Below are positions 1 to 9,697 of a DNA stretch of 64,000 nucleotides, piece by piece. Source of the DNA: Desulfurobacterium atlanticum (GTDB taxonomy: Bacteria > Aquificota > Aquificia > Desulfurobacteriales > Desulfurobacteriaceae); the NCBI RefSeq assembly GCF_900188395.1, contig NZ_FZOB01000001.1:124001-188000 (forward strand). Reading direction: 5' to 3'. Both the position numbers and the translations under genes were made by a program. Every line of letters starts with the position of its first letter. Within the stretch, counting starts at the first letter, position 1. Below the pieces are notes generated by a model. It worked only from the letters and a program-made list of their open reading frames with translations. It was not told where the DNA came from and made no database searches.

Positions 1-326
1 TTTTCTGCTTGGGATGTGTAAAACTTTTTAAGAACGGTTTCTTTGATTGAAGAAAACGCCTGAGGGTCAACTTTAAATACAGGTTTCAGCTGTTTTAAAG
101 CGGTTTCAATCTTCTTTTCTGTAGCTTTTTTATCTTCAACAATAAGATTTGCCGGGGAGCGGATATCAACAGGAGATATCTCTTTAACTTTTAATTTTGG
201 AATGCTGCCAAATCCTACGGGAAGCATGATAAAAGTGATAAAAGCTGAAAGCACCACCGCCAGTATAGGTAAACTGACTTTTTCTGTTAATTCTATTAGA
301 AATTCTTTGATTCCCTTACTCTTCAT
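1..326 (-). CDS. 7TM-HD family phosphohydrolase, N-terminal part (runs off the left edge)
   Basis: This minus-strand frame starts with ATG at 326 and stays open to the window edge, about 108 codons. It begins MKSKGIKEFLIELTEK, followed by one hydrophobic segment (about residues 17-35) and then a soluble stretch with the pattern IRSPANLIVEDKKATEKK. That is the start of the 7TM-receptor-with-HD-hydrolase family (YqfF/PgpH type), whose extracytoplasmic 7TMR-HDED domain follows the first membrane helix. Known members hydrolyse cyclic di-AMP. The catalytic HD domain lies outside the window. Its start overlaps the phoH stop by 11 nt, and phoH followed by this family is a common gene order. Identification is good; the activity is by family only. 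Confidence 0.75.
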   Translation of the reverse strand, partial: MKSKGIKEFLIELTEKVSLPILAVVLSAFITFIMLPVGFGSIPKLKVKEISPVDIRSPANLIVEDKKATEKKIETALKQLKPVFKVDPQAFSSIKETVLKKFYTSQAE

Positions 327-1257
327 TTTCCTCATAAGCCTTTATGATTTCCTGAACAAGTTTATGTCTTACAACATCATCTCTTTTAAATTCAATAATC
401 TCTATGCCGTCTATTTCTCTTAAAATCTTTGTTGCTTCAACAAGCCCAGAATCTCTCTTTTTCGGAAGATCAATCTGAGTTATATCTCCTGTTATCACAA
501 CTTTTGAGTTAAATCCAAGACGTGTTAAAAACATTTTCATCTGTTCTCTTGTTGTGTTTTGAGCTTCATCAAGGATTATAAAAGCATCGTTTAAGGTTCT
601 TCCCCGCATATAGGCAAGAGGGGCTATTTCAATAATGTTTCTTTCAATCAGAAGATTGACTTTGTCAGGTTCTATCATCTCAAAAAGGGCATCGTAAAGC
701 GGTTTCAGATAAGGGTCTATCTTTTCCTGAAGAGTTCCCGGTAAAAAGCCGAGTTTTTCCCCGGCTTCAACGGCTGGTCTTGTAAGTATAAGTTTGTTCA
801 CCTGCCCTTTCTTGAAAGCTGCGACTGCTGCTGCAACTGCAAGGTAAGTTTTTCCGGTTCCAGCAGGCCCAATTCCGAAAACAATTGTGTTCTTTCTAAT
901 TGCGTTTATGTATTTTCTCTGAGTGGGTGTTTTTGCCGTTATCTTTTTTCCTCTGTATGTTGTAACTATCGTATCATCTTTAACAACAACAGAATCGGCA
1001 TCTCTTTCAAGCTGGTTGATATACATCTGAACATCGCTTTTTGAAAGGGAGTAGCCGGAGTGAAAGAGATCTTCAATATCTTTAAAGAATTTCTGCAGTT
1101 TAACTTCTTTATCTTTAGTTCCTTTAACTATTATGTCCGTTCCTCGTGAGCCGATATCAACGTTTAGAATTTTCGCTATCTTTTTAAGGTTTTCTTCACC
1201 GTGTCCTACAAGGGTGTAAAACTCTTCCGGTGTTAATTCAAGAGATATCTTTATCAA
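316..1257 (-). CDS. phoH: PhoH-like ATPase
   Basis: Cytoplasmic P-loop ATPase of the PhoH family, associated with RNA metabolism. The family-typical N-terminal region (LELTPEEFYTLVGHGEENL) is followed by Walker A GPAGTGKT and the Walker B-like stretch FIILDEAQN. I chose the TTG at 1257 because GGAGG lies about 11 nt upstream. An ATG at 1356 would add 33 residues that do not resemble the family, has no Shine-Dalgarno sequence, and would leave only about 35 bp before the divergent ychF. The length from TTG (about 313 aa) fits the family. It overlaps the downstream 7TM-HD gene by 11 nt, so the two are probably co-translated. Confidence 0.85.
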   Translation of the reverse strand: MIKISLELTPEEFYTLVGHGEENLKKIAKILNVDIGSRGTDIIVKGTKDKEVKLQKFFKDIEDLFHSGYSLSKSDVQMYINQLERDADSVVVKDDTIVTTYRGKKITAKTPTQRKYINAIRKNTIVFGIGPAGTGKTYLAVAAAVAAFKKGQVNKLILTRPAVEAGEKLGFLPGTLQEKIDPYLKPLYDALFEMIEPDKVNLLIERNIIEIAPLAYMRGRTLNDAFIILDEAQNTTREQMKMFLTRLGFNSKVVITGDITQIDLPKKRDSGLVEATKILREIDGIEIIEFKRDDVVRHKLVQEIIKAYEENEE

Positions 1258-1391
1258 GCCTTTCTGTACCTCCGTAATTTTCTTTTGAGTAATGAAGATA
1301 GGAAATATAATTCTATTTGCAATAATACCACTTTCAGGATAGTTTTTACTTTTCATTCTATTAATTTTAAACGGATTAAACGGAGGCAGAA

Positions 1392-2495
1392 ATGGGTTTT
1401 AACTGTGGAATAGTGGGACTTCCAAATGTTGGAAAATCAACTCTTTTTAACGCACTGACAAACTCTGCGAAGGCAGCTGCTGCCAATTTTCCCTTTTGCA
1501 CCATTGAACCGAACGTAGGAGTGGTTGAAGTTCCAGATGAAAGATTGCAGAAAATAGCCGAAATAGTAAATCCTAAAAGAATAGTTCCCACAACTATAGA
1601 GTTTGTGGATATTGCAGGCCTTGTAAAAGGGGCAAGTAAAGGAGAAGGGCTTGGTAATCAGTTTTTGGGGAATATAAGAAGTGTTGATGCGATAGCTCAT
1701 GTTGTTAGATGTTTTGAAGATCCGAATGTTGTTCATGTTGACGGTGGTGTTAATCCAATTAGGGATATTGAAACCATAAATATGGAGCTGATTTTTAAAG
1801 ACCTTGAAACTGTTGAGAAGAGGCTTCAAAAGGTCTCAAAGCAGGCTAAGTCGGGAGATAAGGCTGCAAGAAAAGAAGTTGAAATTTTGACGAAGCTTAA
1901 AGAGATACTTGAAAACGGAGAAAGAATTTATCCGCATATGGAAGAGTTTGGAGAGGATGAGATAAAACTTGTGAAAGAGCTTGGGCTTCTCACGGCAAAG
2001 CCGGTTCTTTACATAACAAACGTTGATGAGGAAGGTCTGCTTGAAGATAACGATTATGTTAAGCAGGTAAAAGAGTTTGCGGCAAAAGAGAAAGCTCCTG
2101 TTGTGAAGATATGTGCAAAAATTGAGTCTGAGCTTTCTGAGCTTGATGCTGAAGAAAAGGAGGAGTTTCTAAAGGAACTTGGCCTTAAAGAACCGGGGCT
2201 TAACAGTGTAATAAGAGAAGGATACAAACTTCTTGATCTTATAACCTACTTTACAGCTGGAGAGCAGGAAGTAAGGGCATGGACAATAAAAAAGGGAACA
2301 AAAGCTCCGCAAGCTGCAGGTAAGATTCACTCTGACATAGAGAGAGGTTTTATAAGGGCTGAAGTGGTGAGCTATGAAGACCTTATTAGAGAAGGTTCTA
2401 TGCAGAAATGCAAGGAGAAGGGACTTGTAAGACTTGAAGGTAAGGATTATGTGGTTCAGGACGGTGATATTATCTACTTTAGATTTAATGTGTAG
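1392..2495 (+). CDS. ychF: Ribosome-binding ATPase YchF (Obg family)
   Basis: A 367-aa Obg-like ATPase. The G1 motif [11 protein letters not shown] is at residues 8-18, G3 is [20 protein letters not shown], and TNVD sits in the G4 position, as in the ATP-preferring YchF subfamily. The C-terminal TGS-like domain ends with the usual [13 protein letters not shown]. YchF binds ribosomes and prefers ATP to GTP. A strong GGAGG precedes the ATG. It is divergent from phoH and is followed 12 nt later by thiL. Confidence 0.95.
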   Translation: MGFNCGIVGLPNVGKSTLFNALTNSAKAAAANFPFCTIEPNVGVVEVPDERLQKIAEIVNPKRIVPTTIEFVDIAGLVKGASKGEGLGNQFLGNIRSVDAIAHVVRCFEDPNVVHVDGGVNPIRDIETINMELIFKDLETVEKRLQKVSKQAKSGDKAARKEVEILTKLKEILENGERIYPHMEEFGEDEIKLVKELGLLTAKPVLYITNVDEEGLLEDNDYVKQVKEFAAKEKAPVVKICAKIESELSELDAEEKEEFLKELGLKEPGLNSVIREGYKLLDLITYFTAGEQEVRAWTIKKGTKAPQAAGKIHSDIERGFIRAEVVSYEDLIREGSMQKCKEKGLVRLEGKDYVVQDGDIIYFRFNV

Positions 2496-2507
2496 CGGAG
2501 TTTTGAT

Positions 2508-3452
2508 TTGAAAGAGTTTGAACTTATAGAAAAGATTACAGCTATCTTCCCGCAGAAGGCAGATATAGGGATAGGGGATGATACGGCGGCTGTTAAAACG
2601 GATAACGGTTATTTGCTCTTTACCGTTGATACAATTACAGCCAATACTCACTACAGGAAAAGCTGGGAAAAAAAATTTAAAAAGCTTTACTTTTCTCTTG
2701 GGTGGAAGCTTTTAGCAATTTCTGTAAGTGATGTTGCTTCAATGGGAGGTGTTCCTGAATTTGCTCTTCTGTCTTTCTGTCTGGAAAAGAATTTTTCACA
2801 GGAGAAGGTTCTGGAGCTTTCAAAAGGTCTTTCAAAAGCTGCCAGCCGTTACGGAGTGAGTATAATCGGCGGAGATACTGTAAAGGGGGATTCGGAAGTG
2901 TTTTCCCTTACGTTGACAGGAAAAGCTTATGCTTTAATGACAAGAGATTGTGCTGTGCCTGGAGACCTTGTGGGTGTGATAGGCACCCCTGGTGATGCCG
3001 CTGGTGGACTTTATCTTATTGAAAACAGAAATCCTCCATTTTCAGAAGAGGAGGAAAGACTCCTGAAAAAATTTTTCTTTCCGGAACCTTCACCTGAAAC
3101 TGGAAAACTCCTTGTTAAAATTGGAGTAAAATGCTGCATTGACAACAGTGATGGCCTTTTGTTTTCTCTTTACTTAATATCAGAAAAGAGCAAAGTGGCT
3201 TTGAATGTTGATAAAGACAAAATTCCCGTTTCCAGAGAGCTTAAAAGATTATTTGGTGAAAAAGCAGAAGTGCTTGCACTTACAGGTGGAGAGGATTACA
3301 ACCTTATATTCACGTTTCCTGAAAATCTTAAAGAGAAAGTTGAAAAAATTCCGTCAGTGAGTATAATCGGCAGGGTGGAAAGCGGAGAAGGTGTTTATCT
3401 TAACGGTGAGAAAGTTGAACCGACAGGATTTGACCATTTTGGAGGAGCTTAA
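2508..3452 (+). CDS. thiL: Thiamine-monophosphate kinase
   Basis: A 314-aa AIR-synthase-fold kinase that phosphorylates thiamine monophosphate to the diphosphate, the last step of the pathway. Family signatures are GIGDDTAAV near residue 22, FTVDTITANTHY, a Mg/ATP-binding stretch SVSDVASMGG, GGDTVKGD near residue 122 and DNSDGL near residue 205. The start is TTG, with CGGAG 7 nt upstream. The stop overlaps the uppP start (TAATG), so the two are translationally coupled. No other thiamine genes are nearby. Confidence 0.93.
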   Translation: MKEFELIEKITAIFPQKADIGIGDDTAAVKTDNGYLLFTVDTITANTHYRKSWEKKFKKLYFSLGWKLLAISVSDVASMGGVPEFALLSFCLEKNFSQEKVLELSKGLSKAASRYGVSIIGGDTVKGDSEVFSLTLTGKAYALMTRDCAVPGDLVGVIGTPGDAAGGLYLIENRNPPFSEEEERLLKKFFFPEPSPETGKLLVKIGVKCCIDNSDGLLFSLYLISEKSKVALNVDKDKIPVSRELKRLFGEKAEVLALTGGEDYNLIFTFPENLKEKVEKIPSVSIIGRVESGEGVYLNGEKVEPTGFDHFGGA

Positions 3453-4225
3453 TGACAATATTTGAAGCAATAATTCTTGGAATAATTGAAGGAATTACTG
3501 AGTTTCTTCCAATATCTTCAACAGGGCACATGATAATAGCTTCCACCTTTATGGGGCTTGAGCAGAATCAGTTTCAGCAGACTTTTGAGGTGGTGATACA
3601 GCTTGGAGCGATTCTTGCAGTTGTTCTTATCTATTTTGAGAAACTAAAAACAGATTTTGAGCTCTGGAAAAAGTTGATAGTTGCATTTATACCAACAGGC
3701 ATTCTGGGTCTTCTGTTTCATAAAATCATAGAAGAGAAACTGTTTAATCCTGTTGTTGTAAGTATCTCTCTCATTGTATGGGGTATCATTTTTATCGTTA
3801 TAGAGAAAATGTATAAAGAGAAGGAGCACTCTATCCATAAGCCGGAGGATATCAGTTATATAAAATCTATATTTATGGGGCTTTTTCAATCCCTTGCAAT
3901 GGTTCCGGGAACTTCCCGTTCAGGAGCCACCATAACAGGCGGTTTAATCCTTGGGATGGACAGGGTGACAGCTACGGAATTTTCCTTTCTTCTTGCAATT
4001 CCTACGATGGGAGCGGCTACAGGGCTTCAGCTTGTGAAAAACTATCATACTCTGAATTTTGAAAATTTAACCGTTCTTATTGTTGGATTTATCACGGCGT
4101 TTATCTTTGCGTATATCTCTGTAAAGTGGCTTTTAAGGTTTGTTAAAACTCACACCTTTGTGCCTTTTGGAATTTACAGAATAATTTTAGGCTGCATTGT
4201 GCTTGCTTTACTTGCGCTGAAGTGA
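3452..4225 (+). CDS. uppP: Undecaprenyl-diphosphatase UppP/BacA
   Basis: A 257-aa polytopic membrane enzyme that dephosphorylates undecaprenyl diphosphate to recycle the lipid carrier for peptidoglycan and polysaccharide synthesis. Both catalytic motifs are present: EGITEFLPISSTGHM near the N terminus and PGTSRSGATITGGL in the middle. Several hydrophobic helices follow. Its start overlaps the thiL stop by one base. It is functionally linked to the polyprenol-dependent glycan genes elsewhere in the window. Confidence 0.95.
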   Translation: MTIFEAIILGIIEGITEFLPISSTGHMIIASTFMGLEQNQFQQTFEVVIQLGAILAVVLIYFEKLKTDFELWKKLIVAFIPTGILGLLFHKIIEEKLFNPVVVSISLIVWGIIFIVIEKMYKEKEHSIHKPEDISYIKSIFMGLFQSLAMVPGTSRSGATITGGLILGMDRVTATEFSFLLAIPTMGAATGLQLVKNYHTLNFENLTVLIVGFITAFIFAYISVKWLLRFVKTHTFVPFGIYRIILGCIVLALLALK

Positions 4226-4228
4226 TTA

Positions 4229-4237
4229 TGGTAAAAT
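4229..4237 (+). promoter_or_regulatory. Candidate extended -10 promoter of the BMP transporter operon
   Basis: The sequence TGG-TAAAAT has the TGn extension immediately before a good -10 hexamer, 37 nt before the ATG of the BMP gene. I see no well-spaced -35 box, which fits an extended -10 promoter. The same style occurs at the polysaccharide operon promoters in this window. This is inferred from pattern only. Confidence 0.4.
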
Positions 4238-4274
4238 TTTCCCTCTAAATTTTTAATCCTATTCAGGAGGGACG

Positions 4275-5444
4275 ATGAGGCGATTTTTAATCGGCTTTAT
4301 GGTATTTATGGCAGCTTTCTTTTCATTCTCATCTGCCAAGGCTGAGTTTAGATTTGGGCTTTTGCTTGTCGGTCCTTACAACGACCACGGATGGAGTCAG
4401 GCTCACTATGAAGCTGGAAAAGAGCTTGAGAGAGAGCTTAAAGGCGTAAAGATGATTTACATTGATAAGGTTAATCCTGCTGACAGACCGGGAATTACAA
4501 TTCCTGAACTTGTTGATGACCTTGCGGATAAGGGAGTTAAGCTGATAATAGCAAACTCTGATGATATGAAAGATGGAATTAGGGAAGCTGCTCTTGAGCA
4601 TCCTGAAATCTACTTTATCCATATCTCCGGAGATGATGCTCTTACTGGGAAAGCTCCTAAAAACCTTTCAAATCTCATGGGTAAGATGATTTACGGCAAA
4701 ATGATGGCGGGATTTGTTGCTGGAATGACAACAAAAACCGGAAAAATAGGGTATCTCGGTCCACTTATTAACGATGAAACAAGAAGACTTGCAGTTGCTG
4801 CGTATCTTGGTGCAAGGTATGCGTGGGTTAATGTTCTCCATAAAGACCCTAAAAAGTTGAAGTTTAAAGTAAACTGGATAGGGTTCTGGTTTAACATTCC
4901 TGGTGTTACTGCTGACCCTACACAGGTAAGTAAAAACTTCTTTAATGAAGGATACGATGTTGTGATTTCCGGAATTGATACAACAGAAGCTCTTGTTGTA
5001 GCCGGTCAGATGAGAAAGAAGGGAAAAGAGGTATGGGCGATTCCTTATGATTACAAAGGTGCCTGCAAAATAGCTCCAGATGCGTGTCTTGGAGTCCCCT
5101 ATTTTAACTGGAAACCGGGATACAAGCATTTTATAGAGATGGCAAAAAGTGGCAAATGGAAGCAGGAGTGGCTCTGGCTTGGCCCTGACTGGAAAGACAT
5201 AAACAATCCTGAAACAAGTTCTGTTGGTTTTGTTACAGGCCCTGCTTTAAAACCTTCAGTGAAGAAGAAACTAGATAAGTTTATTAAAGGTCTTGCTGAT
5301 GGAAAAATCCAGCTTTTCAAAGGTCCTTTATACTATCAGGATGGAACTGTTTTTCTTAAGCCTGGTGAAGTGGCAACGGATAAACAGATTTGGTATATGA
5401 AAAAACTTCTCAAAGGTATGGAAGGGCAGAGCGCTGCAAAATAA
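4275..5444 (+). CDS. BMP-family ABC transporter substrate-binding protein
   Basis: A 389-aa exported binding protein with an N-terminal signal peptide (basic MRRF, hydrophobic core to about residue 20, then SSAKAEF). The body matches the BMP/Med family: GPYNDHGWSQAHYEAG, then IIANSDDMKDGIREAA and GKIGYLGPL. Characterised members bind nucleosides or purines. AGGAGGGACG precedes the ATG. It heads a four-gene transporter operon with an ATPase and two permeases. The exact ligand cannot be read from the sequence. Confidence 0.88.
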   Translation: MRRFLIGFMVFMAAFFSFSSAKAEFRFGLLLVGPYNDHGWSQAHYEAGKELERELKGVKMIYIDKVNPADRPGITIPELVDDLADKGVKLIIANSDDMKDGIREAALEHPEIYFIHISGDDALTGKAPKNLSNLMGKMIYGKMMAGFVAGMTTKTGKIGYLGPLINDETRRLAVAAYLGARYAWVNVLHKDPKKLKFKVNWIGFWFNIPGVTADPTQVSKNFFNEGYDVVISGIDTTEALVVAGQMRKKGKEVWAIPYDYKGACKIAPDACLGVPYFNWKPGYKHFIEMAKSGKWKQEWLWLGPDWKDINNPETSSVGFVTGPALKPSVKKKLDKFIKGLADGKIQLFKGPLYYQDGTVFLKPGEVATDKQIWYMKKLLKGMEGQSAAK

Positions 5445-5453
5445 AGGATAAAA

Positions 5454-6917
5454 ATGGAAATAAGATTTGAGAACGTTCATAAATACTTTGGTAAGGTTCA
5501 CGCAAATAAAGGGATAACTTTCACTGTAAAAGCTGGAACGATTCACGGATTGATAGGAGAAAACGGAGCCGGCAAGAGCACATTGATGAAGATTCTTGCC
5601 GGCTTTATTTCTAAAAGCTCAGGGAAAATATATCTTGACGGTAAAGAGGTAAACTTCTCTTCCCCAGCAGAAGCTACCGGGTTTGGTATAGGAATGCTTT
5701 ATCAGGAACCCTGCGATTTTCCTACCATGACAGTTATTGAAAACTTTATGGTAGGAGTTTCAAAAGAGTGGAAAGTTGATGAGGGAAAGTATAGAAAAAT
5801 TCTTAAAGAGAAAAGTGAAAAACTTGGATTTTCCATAGACCCTGATAAGCCGGTAGGGCTTTTAACAGTTGGAGAAAGACAGCAGCTTGAGATCATCAGG
5901 CTTTTAACTCTCGGTGTAAAGACTTTGATTCTTGACGAACCCACTACAGGAATATCAAAAAAGCAGAAAGAGACCCTGTTTAACGCTTTAAGGCAACTTG
6001 CAAAAGAAGGGAAATCTATAATCCTTATTTCTCATAAGCTTCAAGATGTGGAAGTGATATGTGATAGAGTTACCGTTTTAAGAGAGGGTAAAGTTGCAGG
6101 TGAAATGGAAAGACCCTTTAACAGGGAAAAACTTCTTGAAATGATGTTTGGTAAAAAGCCACCAGAGATTAAAGATGAAACGGTAGTTCCTGGAGAAACA
6201 ATATTAAAATTTGAGAATGTTTACGCCCACGGAGGCAGAGCTGGATTAAAAAATTTAAATCTTGAAATAAAAGAGAAGGAAATTATAGGTCTTGCCGGTC
6301 TTGAAGGGAGCGGTCAGGAGGTTTTTTTAAGGGTAGCTGCAGGTCTTATACGACCTTATAAGGGAAAAGTAAGGAAAAATAGGAAAATTTTCAGAAATAA
6401 ATTAAGTGAGAAAGTTTTTCTTCCAGCTTCAAGGCTTGAAGAGGGGCTTTTCCCATCACTAACCCTTCTTGAGCATTACGCCCTTGGATTTTTTAAAAAC
6501 TACTTTATAATCCCGTGGGCAAAAGCGAGAGAGAAAGGAAAGAAACTTATAGAAAAATTTAAAATTAAAGGAAGTCTTGAGGATAAAGCTGCTTCTTTAT
6601 CAGGCGGAAATCAGCAGAGGCTTCTTATTTCCCTTATAAAAAAAGACACAAAACTTTTATTACTTGAACAGCCGACAAGAGGGCTTGATACTGAATCATC
6701 AGTATGGATGTGGGAACATTTTAAAGAGTTTGCAAAAAAAGGTTCTGCAATAGTTTTCACATCTCCCGAGCTTGATGAGATTTTCTCTGTGGCAACGAAA
6801 ATAGTGGTTTTCTTTAACGGCAGGGTTGTTCTTTCAAAGCCTAAAGAGGAAACTTCTCAGGAAGAAGTTGCGGCGGCAATTGCAGGAAATGTTGAAGGAG
6901 CTGAAGTTGAACACTAA
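5454..6917 (+). CDS. ABC transporter ATPase with two nucleotide-binding domains (nucleoside/sugar type)
   Basis: A 487-aa fused ATPase. The first domain has a full Walker A (GENGAGKST) and Walker B (LILDEPT), but LTVGERQQ stands in the signature position. The second has a degenerate Walker A (GLEGSGQE) and a good signature LSGGNQQR followed by LLLLEQPTRGL. Asymmetric domains of this kind are normal for the RbsA/NupA-type carbohydrate and nucleoside importers. It lies 9 nt after the binding protein, and its 3' end overlaps the first permease, so it energises that importer. Confidence 0.9.
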   Translation: MEIRFENVHKYFGKVHANKGITFTVKAGTIHGLIGENGAGKSTLMKILAGFISKSSGKIYLDGKEVNFSSPAEATGFGIGMLYQEPCDFPTMTVIENFMVGVSKEWKVDEGKYRKILKEKSEKLGFSIDPDKPVGLLTVGERQQLEIIRLLTLGVKTLILDEPTTGISKKQKETLFNALRQLAKEGKSIILISHKLQDVEVICDRVTVLREGKVAGEMERPFNREKLLEMMFGKKPPEIKDETVVPGETILKFENVYAHGGRAGLKNLNLEIKEKEIIGLAGLEGSGQEVFLRVAAGLIRPYKGKVRKNRKIFRNKLSEKVFLPASRLEEGLFPSLTLLEHYALGFFKNYFIIPWAKAREKGKKLIEKFKIKGSLEDKAASLSGGNQQRLLISLIKKDTKLLLLEQPTRGLDTESSVWMWEHFKEFAKKGSAIVFTSPELDEIFSVATKIVVFFNGRVVLSKPKEETSQEEVAAAIAGNVEGAEVEH

Positions 6918-8004
6918 AATCGTTACTTCTGATGGGATAAAGCTTTATAGAAAGTTGAAAAGAAAGGAGCGGATAAAGGAACTCTTAAAGCCTATTGTAA
7001 GAATAGGTGTTGTGATTCTGTCCGTTTTTCTGATTACAACTTTGCTCCTTCTTGCTATTGGAGTTAATCCTTTTGAGGTTTACACCCTACTTTTAAAGGG
7101 GGCACTTGGCTCAAAATATAGAATTGCAAGGGTTTTAAATGTATGGATTCCTTTAACCCTGTGTGCATGCGGTCTTTTATATACCTTTTCACTTGGTTTG
7201 TGGAATATAGGCATTGAAGGGCAGATAATGCTCGGTGCTGTGGGAGCAACTGCAGCTTTTAAGTGGCTCTATCCTCAATTTCCAGCAAAATATGTTCTTA
7301 TGGCTGGGTTTTTAGCCGCTGTTCTTTTTGCAGGAATTTGGGCGCTGCTTGCCGGTATTTTAAAGACGAAAGGTGGTGTTAACGAGATTTTTGCAGGTCT
7401 TGGATTGAACTTTGTGGCTCAGGGTCTTATACTCTGGCTTATTTTTGGACCGTGGAAAAGGCCGGGTATTGCTTCTATGAGTGGAACAGAACCTTTCAGT
7501 AGAGAGCTCTGGCTCAGTGTAATAAGAGGGTTTAAAGTTGCTCCGGCTGGCTTAATTATGGCAGTGGTATTCTTTCTTTTTACTGTTTTCGTTTTTAAAT
7601 ATACAAGGCTCGGACTGTTTTTTAAAGCTATAGGGGATAATCCGACTGCTGGAACACTTTTTGGAATATCTGTTAACCGTTACAGTTTACTTGCAATGTT
7701 TTTTGCCGGTTCTGCTGCCGGTATGGCAGGTTTTTTTCAAACGGCAGGAGTTTACCACAGACTTATTCCTGCCATATCAAGTAATTACGGTTATCTTGCT
7801 CTGCTTGTTGTTATGCTTGCAAACTTTAAGTATTGGCCGGTTCCGTTTATTGCTTTCTTTTTTGCGTGTCTTAACGTAGGCAGTATTCAGCTTCCTATGG
7901 TTTTGAAGATAGATTCCTCTTTAAGTGGTATTATTCAGGGTTTGTCTGTTCTTGTGTTCCTTATAGTTTATAACTTCCAGAAATTAGGAGAAAGGAAAAA
8001 GTAA
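6907..8004 (+). CDS. ABC transporter permease 1 (BMP/nucleoside type)
   Basis: Polytopic permease of the BPD_transp_2 family, about 365 aa and about 8-10 hydrophobic helices, with the family stretch GLWNIGIEGQIMLGAVGA. I chose the TTG at 6907 because AAGGAG lies 6 nt upstream; an ATG at 6889 would add six residues. It overlaps the ATPase by 11 nt. With the second permease it would form the heterodimeric membrane channel. Confidence 0.85.
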   Translation: MNTKIVTSDGIKLYRKLKRKERIKELLKPIVRIGVVILSVFLITTLLLLAIGVNPFEVYTLLLKGALGSKYRIARVLNVWIPLTLCACGLLYTFSLGLWNIGIEGQIMLGAVGATAAFKWLYPQFPAKYVLMAGFLAAVLFAGIWALLAGILKTKGGVNEIFAGLGLNFVAQGLILWLIFGPWKRPGIASMSGTEPFSRELWLSVIRGFKVAPAGLIMAVVFFLFTVFVFKYTRLGLFFKAIGDNPTAGTLFGISVNRYSLLAMFFAGSAAGMAGFFQTAGVYHRLIPAISSNYGYLALLVVMLANFKYWPVPFIAFFFACLNVGSIQLPMVLKIDSSLSGIIQGLSVLVFLIVYNFQKLGERKK

Positions 8005-8981
8005 TGGCTGTGGATTATTCAACCGTTATGGCAACAATTGTAAGTGGAGCGGCTCCTTTAATATTTGCATCTCTTGGAGAGACAGTTACAGAAAGAGGAG
8101 GAGTTATTAACCTTTCTCTTGACGGGACGATACTGCTTTCGGCAATGACAGGATTTGCTGTTGCCTTTAAAACCGGAAATGTATTTTACGGTTTTTTAGC
8201 TGCTGGAATTGTTGGTGCAGTTGTTGCAGGAGTGGTTGCCGGGTCAACTCTGTTTTTAAGGGTATCTCAGGTTGCCGTGGGTTTTGTTCTTGCCCTTATG
8301 TGTAAGGATCTTGCATACTTTCTTGGAAATCCTTTCAGCAGGATTCAGGGTCCCCAGCTTTCTTATATGCCGATTCCTTTGCTTGAAAAGATTCCTGTAA
8401 TAGGAAAAATATTTTTTCAGCAGAACGTGATGGTTTACTTAAGTTATATTCTGATTTTTCTTGTCTGGTTTTTCCTTTATAAAACCAGATTTGGCTTAAT
8501 GTTAAGATGTAGCGGTGAAAACCCTGAAGCTGCCTTCACAAGGGGAATACCGGCAGAGAAATTAAAGTTTATATTTACTCTGGTAGGCGGTTTTTTGGTG
8601 GGGCTTGCTGGAGCTCTTTATTCTTTGAGTGTTAAACCGGGATGGGGAAGACCGCAGGGCGCTGAAGGAATAGGCTGGATTGCCCTTGCTATTGTTATTT
8701 TCGGCGGTTGGGAACCTTTCAAGGTTGCTCTTGGATGTTATCTTTTCAGTTTCCTTCAAATTGCAGGCATACTTCTTCAGGACAGATTTCCGTCTGTTCC
8801 GGCGCAGGTTTTTCAGGTGGCTCCTTTTCCGCTGATGATTTTTATGCTTCTGGTAATAAACTTTTTCAATAAAAAAGAGGTTCAAGAAAAGGCTCAGACA
8901 AATAGATTTTTGAGGATTCTTTCAAAGATATTTAAAGCCACTCCTCCAGCATCTCTTGGAAAAGTGTTTTACAGAAGCTGA
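8004..8981 (+). CDS. ABC transporter permease 2 (BMP/nucleoside type)
   Basis: A 325-aa polytopic membrane protein of the same family as its upstream partner. SLGETVTERGGVINLSLDGT near the N terminus is typical of the second permease of BMP systems. The start overlaps the previous stop (TAATG). It is the last gene of the transporter operon; repeats begin about 35 nt downstream. Confidence 0.88.
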   Translation: MAVDYSTVMATIVSGAAPLIFASLGETVTERGGVINLSLDGTILLSAMTGFAVAFKTGNVFYGFLAAGIVGAVVAGVVAGSTLFLRVSQVAVGFVLALMCKDLAYFLGNPFSRIQGPQLSYMPIPLLEKIPVIGKIFFQQNVMVYLSYILIFLVWFFLYKTRFGLMLRCSGENPEAAFTRGIPAEKLKFIFTLVGGFLVGLAGALYSLSVKPGWGRPQGAEGIGWIALAIVIFGGWEPFKVALGCYLFSFLQIAGILLQDRFPSVPAQVFQVAPFPLMIFMLLVINFFNKKEVQEKAQTNRFLRILSKIFKATPPASLGKVFYRS

Positions 8982-9017
8982 TTTTTAGTTAGTGGCTTTT
9001 TTAGTTGTTGCTTTTTT

Positions 9018-9625
9018 GTCACTCTGAGGGAGCGCAGCGACCGAAGAGTCTAAAAGGATGAGATTCTTCGGGCTTTGCCCTCAGAATGACATTTTCCCGT
9101 CACTCTGAGGCTACGTAGTAGCCGAAGAGTCTCAAATGAGAACCTTCGGGCTTTGCCCTCAGGACGGTGGATTCTTCGCTGGTGCTTAGAATGACTTCTC
9201 TCTCCTGTCACTCTGAGGGAGCGTAGCGACTGAAGAGTCTGAAAGGATGAGATTCTTCGGGCTTCGCCCTCAGAATGGCATTTTCCCGTCACTCTGAGGC
9301 TACGTAGTAGCCGAAGAGTCTCAAATGAGAACCTTCGGGCTTTGCCCTCAGGACGGTGGATTCTTCGCTGGTGCTTAGAATGACTTCTCTCTCCTGTCAC
9401 TCTGAGGGAGCGTAGCGACTGAAGAGTCTAAAAGGATGAGATTCTTCGGGCTTTGCCCTCAGAATGACATTTTCCCGTCACTCTGAGGGAGCGCAGCGAC
9501 CGAAGAGTCTAAAGTCCTGGCAAAAAAATAGACCCTTCGCCTTGCTCAGGGTGACGGGAAAAAACTCAGGATGAGGGGGAGTGAAAAGTGTTCAGGATGA
9601 CAAAAAGAAAGTGTTCAGGGTTACA
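9018..9625 (+). repeat. Hairpin-repeat array 1 (189-bp tandem composite)
   Basis: Fills the intergenic space after the ABC operon. The element beginning GTCACTCTGAGG recurs with the following C at 9020, 9209 and 9398, a period of exactly 189 bp for about 2.4 copies. Each composite holds several hairpins: an A type (CACTCTGAGG ... CCGAAGAGTC) and B types (GATTCTTCGGG ... CCCTCAGAATGAC). Degraded single elements continue to about 9625. In one frame the array is free of stops, which produces a spurious ORF. Confidence 0.9.
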
Positions 9626-9697
9626 TAAAAGCTTGAAGTTCATTTGAGTTATTTTTAATATTTTAGTAGTAGAAACCTAATTAAACAGGTGATAAGT

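Noticed and set aside
8934-9000. Terminator after the ABC operon (AAAGCCACT ... AGTGGCTTT)
   Set aside because: The complementary arms are about 50 nt apart and one lies deep in the coding region; the loop is too long for a credible intrinsic terminator.
9050-9400. 116-codon open frame on the minus strand within array 1
   Set aside because: It is the translation of tandem hairpin repeats (RSLRVTG motifs recur with the 189-bp period); there is no independent coding signal.
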